Assembly: GCA_003504855.1 (NCBI GenBank)
Contig: DNZD01000356.1
Location: 1 to 10,775 of the forward strand
Length of the DNA stretch: 10,775 nucleotides
Direction of reading: 5' to 3'
Origin: Cytophagales bacterium
GTDB taxonomy: Bacteria > Bacteroidota > Bacteroidia > Cytophagales > Cyclobacteriaceae
The notes below the pieces were generated by a model. The model was not told the DNA's origin and made no database searches. It saw nothing but the letters and a program-made list of their open reading frames with translations. Positions within the stretch are counted from its first letter, which is position 1; each line of letters starts with the position of its first letter. This document shows, piece by piece, positions 6,181-10,775 of this stretch. The position numbers and the translations under genes are program-made.

Positions 6181-6266
6181 AGAAGATTGCTCTCCTGAGG
6201 CAGTTTAACGTTCTGCCGTGTTATAGGTTACAGGGTAGCCTTAAAAAAGCCCCGCAATCGTTTGTT

Positions 6267-6824
6267 TTAGCTCAATAGGGACCCGGCAAACTGTTTTTTG
6301 AATTTTTCAACCTTGGGCCTGATCACCACCTGGCAATACCCTTGCTCTCCGTTTTGGTTGAAATAATTTTGGTGATAGTCTTCTGCAGGGTAGAAGGTGG
6401 TAAAGGCCGTGATTTCTGTAACAATCGGTCTATTGAATTGGCGACTGGCTTCCAATTGACCCTTGTATGACTCTGCCGTGGCTCGCTGCTCTTCGGAGTG
6501 ATAGAAAATGGCAGAGCGATATTGTGTGCCCACATCGGCCCCCTGACGATTAAGCGTCGTAGGGTCATGGGTGTTCCAGAATACCTCCAGTAAGGATGCG
6601 TAACTCACCATCGCCGGGTCAAACGTTATTTGAATGACTTCTGCATGCCCGGTTAACCCGGAGCAAACCTCACGGTAGGTCGGCTTTTTTACCTTCCCAC
6701 CAGAATATCCTGATTGAACAGAAAGCACACCTTTCACTTGTTGAAAGATTGCCTCCGTACACCAGAAGCACCCATTGCCAAACGTGGCAATTTCGGGGGG
6801 CGGGGGAGATGATGAATTTGTCAT
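6267..6824 (-). CDS. msrA: Peptide-methionine (S)-S-oxide reductase
   Basis: From the ATG at 6824 the protein has 185 residues, normal for MsrA. The active-site motif GCFWC is at residues 18-22 with C19 the catalytic cysteine. SGYSGG, GHAEV, Q-R-Q-G-A-D-V-G-T-Q-Y-R-S and the C-terminal YCQVVIRPK (a possible recycling cysteine in YC) follow in order. It reduces methionine S-sulfoxide in proteins and free methionine sulfoxide using thioredoxin. No signal peptide is present, so it should be cytoplasmic, unlike the neighbouring MsrB. A TTG 30 nt further upstream is in frame, but the ATG gives the usual N-terminus and sits directly after a promoter-like sequence. The gene precedes msrB, separated by a structured leader, and follows an unrelated lipoprotein gene. 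Confidence 0.93.
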   Translation of the reverse strand: MTNSSSPPPPEIATFGNGCFWCTEAIFQQVKGVLSVQSGYSGGKVKKPTYREVCSGLTGHAEVIQITFDPAMVSYASLLEVFWNTHDPTTLNRQGADVGTQYRSAIFYHSEEQRATAESYKGQLEASRQFNRPIVTEITAFTTFYPAEDYHQNYFNQNGEQGYCQVVIRPKVEKFKKQFAGSLLS

Positions 6825-6827
6825 GGT

Positions 6828-6863
6828 ATACAATTGTATCCATCTAACTGCCAAAAGCTCAAA
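6828..6863 (-). promoter_or_regulatory. Candidate msrA promoter overlapped by a 12-bp palindrome
   Basis: On the minus strand TTTG (6863-6860) is followed after 21 nt by TACAATTG (6838-6831), one mismatch from the Bacteroidota -7 consensus TAnnTTTG, with a spacing within the usual range. The -7 sequence lies inside the perfect palindrome ATACAATTGTAT (6828-6839). Transcription from it would start almost at the msrA ATG, giving a very short or absent leader. Confidence 0.35.
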
Positions 6864-6905
6864 ATGGTTTAGACAAACAGGCCAATTGTCGCCTGCCTTA
6901 CAACC

Positions 6906-8006
6906 TCAATAGCTTGCGTAAAAAGACTTCAGTTGGCCTCCGAGGTTATTTTCAAGGTTGCGGATGGCCTGGTTGAATAAGTCTTGCGGGTTGGGGTAAC
7001 CTTCGCGTGCCCGGCACAGGGATTGTTGGTTCGCGGAGAGTGCACGAGAATCACCGGTAAAGGTGGCCCAGTCCTGCTGCCACGAAGAGTTACCAACAAT
7101 GTTTTGTTGTTGAAGAATGGCGTTTGATTTTACATCGGTAATGATAAAGGTGGCGTTGGCCGATGCCCTTTGCGATTTGCGATAATAGGTAACTTTGGCT
7201 GATACATTCTCCATCACATCGACAGGCTTGCCATCGGCGCCTTTCTTTTCACCAACTTTTATCGACTTCTTAACATCTTCCGTACTCCTGGTGAGGGTTG
7301 GTTGTGCATCCTGCAGATAATTGTTGAATACAATCCGAAGGTACTGATGTGGTGGAACAGTGTCCTGCTGGCTCATGGGTCGGAAGGACAAGAATTGTCG
7401 TTGTAAACCATTGATCACTGGCTGCAGGCTGCCGTAGTTAACCCGTGATGCATTGATCTCTTCATAAGCAACCCTGATCGTAGCATTAAATTCTGCCTGG
7501 CTCATCATTTCAATCGACTCTTTGTAGCCGGGCTCAAAATTATTGGCGTCCTTAAAGTCAAAGTAAGCTTCCTTCGAATCGTTGCGTGTGTTTTTCATCA
7601 AGGCGGTGATGCCTGCCTGGTAAGCTTCTTCGGCAGCCTTGGATTTGGCATCAGCCAACTCTTTGAAGCGGGTTGCTGGCTTGGGGATGATCTTCATGGC
7701 ACCGAGTGATGTCTTGATCTGATCATTGATGAAATTGATCTTCTCATAACCAGCCACCGCATCACGCCATTTGTGAGGATCATCGCTGGCTATTCCGTTT
7801 TGGATAGAGGTTTCAATGTATTCAATGGCCAGGGGGTAGCCTTGCTGCAGGACGGCAGTGGCTTTCTTGTTATCGGGACTCGACCGCAGACGATGCACGG
7901 ACTCCAATACGGCATCGTAATAGTCTCCTTTTTTCAGGGCAGCCTTTCCGGAGGAACAGGCCTCTGCCACGAGGGCTACCAGGGCAAGTATAAGCACACG
8001 CTGCAT
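6906..8006 (-). CDS. Lipoprotein of unknown function with TPR-like repeats
   Basis: I do not recognise this 366-residue protein. Residues 1-16 are a hydrophobic signal ending in VAEA, followed by C17 and SSGK, the pattern of a lipoprotein signal. It is therefore probably lipid-anchored in the envelope; no aspartate at +2 is present. Residues 21-65 look like one and a half TPR-type helical units (A..GDYY.AV...L...P), and a second such unit occurs near 128-162. Residues 181-235 remain helical, while about 265-320 (AKVTYYRKSQ, ATFIITDVKS, WATFTGDSRAL) look like beta strands. A second cysteine is at C331. It lies 92 nt downstream of the MFS gene and 81 nt upstream of msrA. A scaffold or assembly role in the envelope would suit TPR-like repeats but is inference. 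Confidence 0.8.
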   Translation of the reverse strand: MQRVLILALVALVAEACSSGKAALKKGDYYDAVLESVHRLRSSPDNKKATAVLQQGYPLAIEYIETSIQNGIASDDPHKWRDAVAGYEKINFINDQIKTSLGAMKIIPKPATRFKELADAKSKAAEEAYQAGITALMKNTRNDSKEAYFDFKDANNFEPGYKESIEMMSQAEFNATIRVAYEEINASRVNYGSLQPVINGLQRQFLSFRPMSQQDTVPPHQYLRIVFNNYLQDAQPTLTRSTEDVKKSIKVGEKKGADGKPVDVMENVSAKVTYYRKSQRASANATFIITDVKSNAILQQQNIVGNSSWQQDWATFTGDSRALSANQQSLCRAREGYPNPQDLFNQAIRNLENNLGGQLKSFYASY

Positions 8007-8027
8007 ATCAGGTTGGGGTAATCGACT

Positions 8028-8058
8028 TGAAATTATAAACTAGCGACGATACAGCAAT
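8028..8058 (-). promoter_or_regulatory. Candidate promoter for the lipoprotein gene
   Basis: On the minus strand ATTG (8058-8055) lies 19 nt before TAATTTCA (8035-8028), two mismatches from the -7 consensus TAnnTTTG. It would start transcription near 8021, about 15 nt before the lipoprotein ATG. The spacing is right but the match is only fair. No terminator was seen between this gene and the MFS gene upstream, so readthrough is also possible. Confidence 0.25.
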
Positions 8059-8098
8059 GTTCGTACCGGAGAATTCAGGGTATTTTTTCGAGACCAGC

Positions 8099-9451
8099 TC
8101 ATGGCGCAGGGGTGACTTCTTCACGGTCAATTACAAACCGTACAGAGAAGGCAGCCAACAGTAAAAACACACCAGCCATGACGATGCTGTAGATAGGTTG
8201 AGACTGATAGATGTATTTAACAATCGGTCCGCCCAGGATACTGCTGAAGATTTGGGGCAGCGTGATAAAGAAGTTAAAGACACCCATATAGATACCCATT
8301 TTCATCGGAGGGATCGCACCGGCAAGAATCGCATAGGGCATGGCCAATATGCCGGCCCAGGCAATACCAACAGCTATCATGGAGAAGACCAACAAATTGG
8401 GGTCATGTATAAAATAAATGGATATCAGCCCAAGCCCACCGGCTGCCAATGAAATGGAATAGGTCAGTTTCCTTCCAAATTTTGCAGCGATCACCGGAAG
8501 AAACAATGCATAAACTGCAGACACACCATTGTATACGCCAAACATGCCACTTACCCAGTTGCCTGCCTCATTGAAAGCAACGGAAGTATGATCGTCAGCT
8601 GGTAAACCATACACGTGAGTGGCGACAGCCGAAGTGGTAAATACCCACATGGTAAATAGGGCAAACCAGGAGAAGAATTGTACAAGGCCCAGTTGCTTCA
8701 TTGTGGCCGGCATCCGTCTGAAGTCAGACAGTATTTGACTCAGGCCTTTGTTGCCGCCTTTGGCTGATTCTTCTTTCAGGTATTCTTTATCTGGTGGAAA
8801 TTCCTTCGTAGTAACCACGGTCCACAAGATGGCAATTAGGAAGATGACAGCCCCTACATAAAATGATAACGTTACATTATAGGGAACACCCACCGTACCA
8901 TCAGCTACAGTCTTCGCTACACCAAAGAATTCTGCAAAGATGTATGGAAGCCACGAACCAAGAACCGCACCAATCCCAATCAAACAAGTTTGAATTGAAA
9001 ATCCCAATACACGTTGGTCAACAGGCAGCAAATCAGCAACCAAGGCCCGGAAGGGTTCCATAGCAATGTTAAAGGAGGCATCCATCACCATGAGGATACC
9101 TGCTCCGATGTATAATGGCGGAAGCAGCGCGGCAAGGACCTGCGCATTGGGCATTAACATCAAAGCCACAGAGGCAAGAATGGAACCAGCCAGAAAATAC
9201 GGTCGACGTCTGCCAAGGGAAGTCCAGGTGCGGTCACTGTAATAACCGATGATAGGCTGCACGATCATTCCCGTTAAGGGAGCCGCAAGCCAAAACCAGG
9301 AGAGGTGCTCCACATCGGCACCGAATGAAGTTAATATGCGGGAAGCATTGCCATTTTGTAAGGCAAAACCCATTTGAATGCCAAAGAATCCAAAACTCAT
9401 GTTCCAGATTTGAAGCAATGTCATCCGGGGACGGTGGGCGGTAAGGCTCAT
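8099..9451 (-). CDS. MFS sugar transporter, SLC45/sucrose-maltose type (second of a pair)
   Basis: This 450-residue protein has about twelve hydrophobic segments. The loop after the second carries the MFS motif A form G69-x3-D73...RRRP (GYYSDRTWTSLGRRRP), which is the variant found in plant sucrose carriers and SLC45. DASFNIAMEPFRALVADLLP (124-143), GIAWAGILAMPYAI (363-376) and MGIYMGVFNF with a following PQ (385-400) also fit that group. A charged, soluble loop (about 217-250) divides the two halves. Relatives move disaccharides such as sucrose or maltose across the inner membrane, usually with protons. The ATG at 9451 lies 19 nt after the stop of a paralogous transporter gene, so the two are probably one operon. 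Substrate is inferred from family only. Confidence 0.88.
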   Translation of the reverse strand: MSLTAHRPRMTLLQIWNMSFGFFGIQMGFALQNGNASRILTSFGADVEHLSWFWLAAPLTGMIVQPIIGYYSDRTWTSLGRRRPYFLAGSILASVALMLMPNAQVLAALLPPLYIGAGILMVMDASFNIAMEPFRALVADLLPVDQRVLGFSIQTCLIGIGAVLGSWLPYIFAEFFGVAKTVADGTVGVPYNVTLSFYVGAVIFLIAILWTVVTTKEFPPDKEYLKEESAKGGNKGLSQILSDFRRMPATMKQLGLVQFFSWFALFTMWVFTTSAVATHVYGLPADDHTSVAFNEAGNWVSGMFGVYNGVSAVYALFLPVIAAKFGRKLTYSISLAAGGLGLISIYFIHDPNLLVFSMIAVGIAWAGILAMPYAILAGAIPPMKMGIYMGVFNFFITLPQIFSSILGGPIVKYIYQSQPIYSIVMAGVFLLLAAFSVRFVIDREEVTPAP

Positions 9452-9470
9452 GATCGCTTAGGTAAGTTCA

Positions 9471-10709
9471 CTAGGAGCGAGCAACGGCACGCTCCTTGAC
9501 GAATGTCCACAATATCGCAGAGATTCCCAATGTAATGGCACTGATGATGAAAATTATAGACTTGTTTGCTGCTGCCTGAATGATTCCACCCAGCACGAGG
9601 CTGACCAATAGTTGTGGAATGACAACCGATAGATTAAAGATACCCATGAACAAACCCATGTTCGCTTTACTTACTTTCTCAGTCATGATCGCGAAGGGCA
9701 AACTCACGGTAGCTGCCCATCCTATCCCGGTTATGCCCATACATACGTATAGCATCGTAGGGGTGGTTCCCAGAAGCACAATCAGCGTATACCCAAGTGC
9801 CATCAGCGCCATACTCAGGTAATGAACTCTTACCCGACCTATTCGCTTTGACAGGGGCTCCAATACGGGCCCGGGAAGGAGGAAACCAACCGTATTAAGA
9901 ATCAGAAAGGAAAGGGATATTATTTGACCCGCTTGGGTGTCAGAGGTGATCCCCATCGATTCTCTAATATAAAACAACATGTAAACAAACATTGTCTGGA
10001 TTCCAACCCAACAGAAAGCATGAGCTAAATAAATTCTCATCAATTCTCCCCAATTCGATTGCCCGGTGCCCTGTTCCTCCTTTTTTTGGTCAGCGACAAG
10101 GGTGGCTGGTTCGGTGATGAACAGGGGAGGTATCAAGGAAAAAGCGACCACCAGGAAAACGCCGAAATAGATAAGATTGTAATTACCCCACCATGCACCT
10201 ATACCATAGGCCAGCACGCCAAACATGCCTGAGATCGTCTGCATCCAGGTATAACCTTGTGTTCGTTTCAAACCTTCCGGAGTTACATCGGCAATGATGG
10301 AACGTGTGGGATTGAATCCAATGTTAATGGATAAGTCGAGTGTGAGCGCAACTATAATAGCCACTGTTAAGATGGGAATGCCTGTACCCGATTCTATGGC
10401 ACCCAGGTTAGGAAGGGCCAGCATACTGAGTCCGGCAAGAAGACCCCCGATCCAGATAAATGGTTTTCGCCTTCCGCCCCAAAACCAGGTATTGTCGCTT
10501 AAGAAACCCACGAGAACCTGGCCAATGATTCCAGCAATGGGTCCGGCAGCCCACACAATACCAACCTCATGAATGTCCAGGTGATATTGGGTATCCAAAA
10601 TCCAGCTTAGGGCTGCGATTTGCACGCATAGCGCAAAGCCCATCGCCGTTGATGGCAGACTTAACAGTGCAAAAAAGGAGGGTTTGAGATCCCGTTGAAA
10701 GTCTTTCAT
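9471..10709 (-). CDS. MFS sugar transporter, SLC45/sucrose-maltose type (first of a pair)
   Basis: From the ATG at 10709 the protein has 412 residues and about twelve hydrophobic segments. The motif A loop is GFLSDNTWFWGGRRKP (68-83), and the helix 4 block LDLSINIGFNPTRSIIADVTP (124-144) and late GIGWAATVSLPFAIM (328-342) correspond to those of the next gene, so the two are paralogues that have diverged widely. MGLFMGIFNL with PQ (351-366) is shared as well. It should import a sugar or glycoside with a cation at the inner membrane. The frame remains open upstream of the chosen ATG to the right edge without a stop (a TTG at 10754 is possible), so a longer N-terminus cannot be excluded. The chosen start leaves a short polar lead before the first helix, as expected. 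The gene leads directly into the second transporter gene. Confidence 0.85.
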   Translation of the reverse strand: MKDFQRDLKPSFFALLSLPSTAMGFALCVQIAALSWILDTQYHLDIHEVGIVWAAGPIAGIIGQVLVGFLSDNTWFWGGRRKPFIWIGGLLAGLSMLALPNLGAIESGTGIPILTVAIIVALTLDLSINIGFNPTRSIIADVTPEGLKRTQGYTWMQTISGMFGVLAYGIGAWWGNYNLIYFGVFLVVAFSLIPPLFITEPATLVADQKKEEQGTGQSNWGELMRIYLAHAFCWVGIQTMFVYMLFYIRESMGITSDTQAGQIISLSFLILNTVGFLLPGPVLEPLSKRIGRVRVHYLSMALMALGYTLIVLLGTTPTMLYVCMGITGIGWAATVSLPFAIMTEKVSKANMGLFMGIFNLSVVIPQLLVSLVLGGIIQAAANKSIIFIISAITLGISAILWTFVKERAVARS

Positions 10710-10775
10710 GACCAGTTGATCGTTATGGTTTCTTTGCTCCAGGAGGTGCGGCAAATAAGCACTTCTTCTTCGCCC

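Larger units (their letters stand above)
6128..6253 (-). ncRNA. Candidate structured leader RNA / attenuator of msrB
   Basis: On the minus strand this segment folds by eye into a three-way junction. P1 is AACCTATAA (6229-6221) with TTATAGGTT (6181-6173). P2 is GGCAG (6217-6213) with CTGCC (6203-6199) around a 9-nt loop. P3 is GGAGA (6195-6191) with TCTTC (6186-6182) closed by a GCAA tetraloop of GNRA type. The joining strands are CAC, TCA and none. An outer helix can form between 6252-6241 and 6162-6151 (12 bp, one G-T pair), and it would consume the 5' arm of the terminator at 6128-6160, so the two are mutually exclusive. One P3 pair is G-U on the minus strand and A-C on the plus strand, which favours a minus-strand RNA. 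Position just before msrB suggests control of it. No known riboswitch class was recognised; ligand and function are unknown. Confidence 0.5.

Noticed and set aside
6128..6253. SAM, purine, c-di-GMP or hammerhead-type RNA for the msrB leader
   Set aside because: The conserved core bases that I know for these classes are not present; only the three-way-junction shape is similar.
1..10775. CRISPR arrays, insertion sequences, tRNA genes, integration sites
   Set aside because: None was seen: no spaced repeats, transposase frames, cloverleaf sequences or terminal inverted repeats.

Overview
The window most likely comes from a member of the Bacteroidota, probably a Cytophagales-like lineage. The signs are start codons without Shine-Dalgarno sequences, candidate promoters resembling the Bacteroidota TTTG / TAnnTTTG consensus, and protein families typical of that phylum. 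This assignment is inference; no rRNA or other phylogenetic marker is present.

Layout. Bases 1-1970 are a plus-strand unit. It holds the 3' part of a sodium:solute symporter gene, then 20 nt later a complete O-succinylhomoserine sulfhydrylase gene (metZ type). It ends about 170 nt further on at a strong rho-independent terminator. The stretch between metZ and the terminator could be a 3' UTR or a small RNA of about 165 nt. A minus-strand single-domain rhodanese gene (1969-2286) faces it, and a divergent plus-strand Rieske oxygenase gene (2368-3423) follows. The Rieske gene meets an L-2-hydroxyglutarate oxidase gene (lhgO, 3425-4606) tail to tail with one base between the stops.

From 10775 down to 3425 every gene is on the minus strand. 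In transcription order these are two adjacent SLC45/sucrose-type MFS transporters, a lipoprotein of unknown function, msrA, msrB, a YafJ/EgtC-like class II glutamine amidotransferase and lhgO. No stretch of 300 bases lacks a gene; the longest gap is 1766-1968.

How the genes fit together. metZ makes homocysteine for methionine synthesis. msrA and msrB repair the two methionine sulfoxide diastereomers: MsrA lacks a signal peptide and should be cytoplasmic, while MsrB carries a lipoprotein signal and should act in the cell envelope. LhgO removes L-2-hydroxyglutarate, a metabolic by-product. The MFS pair points to sugar or disaccharide uptake, with partner genes probably beyond the right edge.

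The most interesting item is between msrA and msrB on the minus strand (6128-6253). It can be folded by eye into a compact three-way junction followed by a rho-independent terminator lying only 27 nt before the chosen msrB start. An alternative 12-bp helix would use up the 5' arm of that terminator. Where the pairing is imperfect, it is G-U on the minus strand and A-C on the plus strand. This looks like an attenuator or riboswitch-like leader controlling msrB, and I do not recognise it as a known class.
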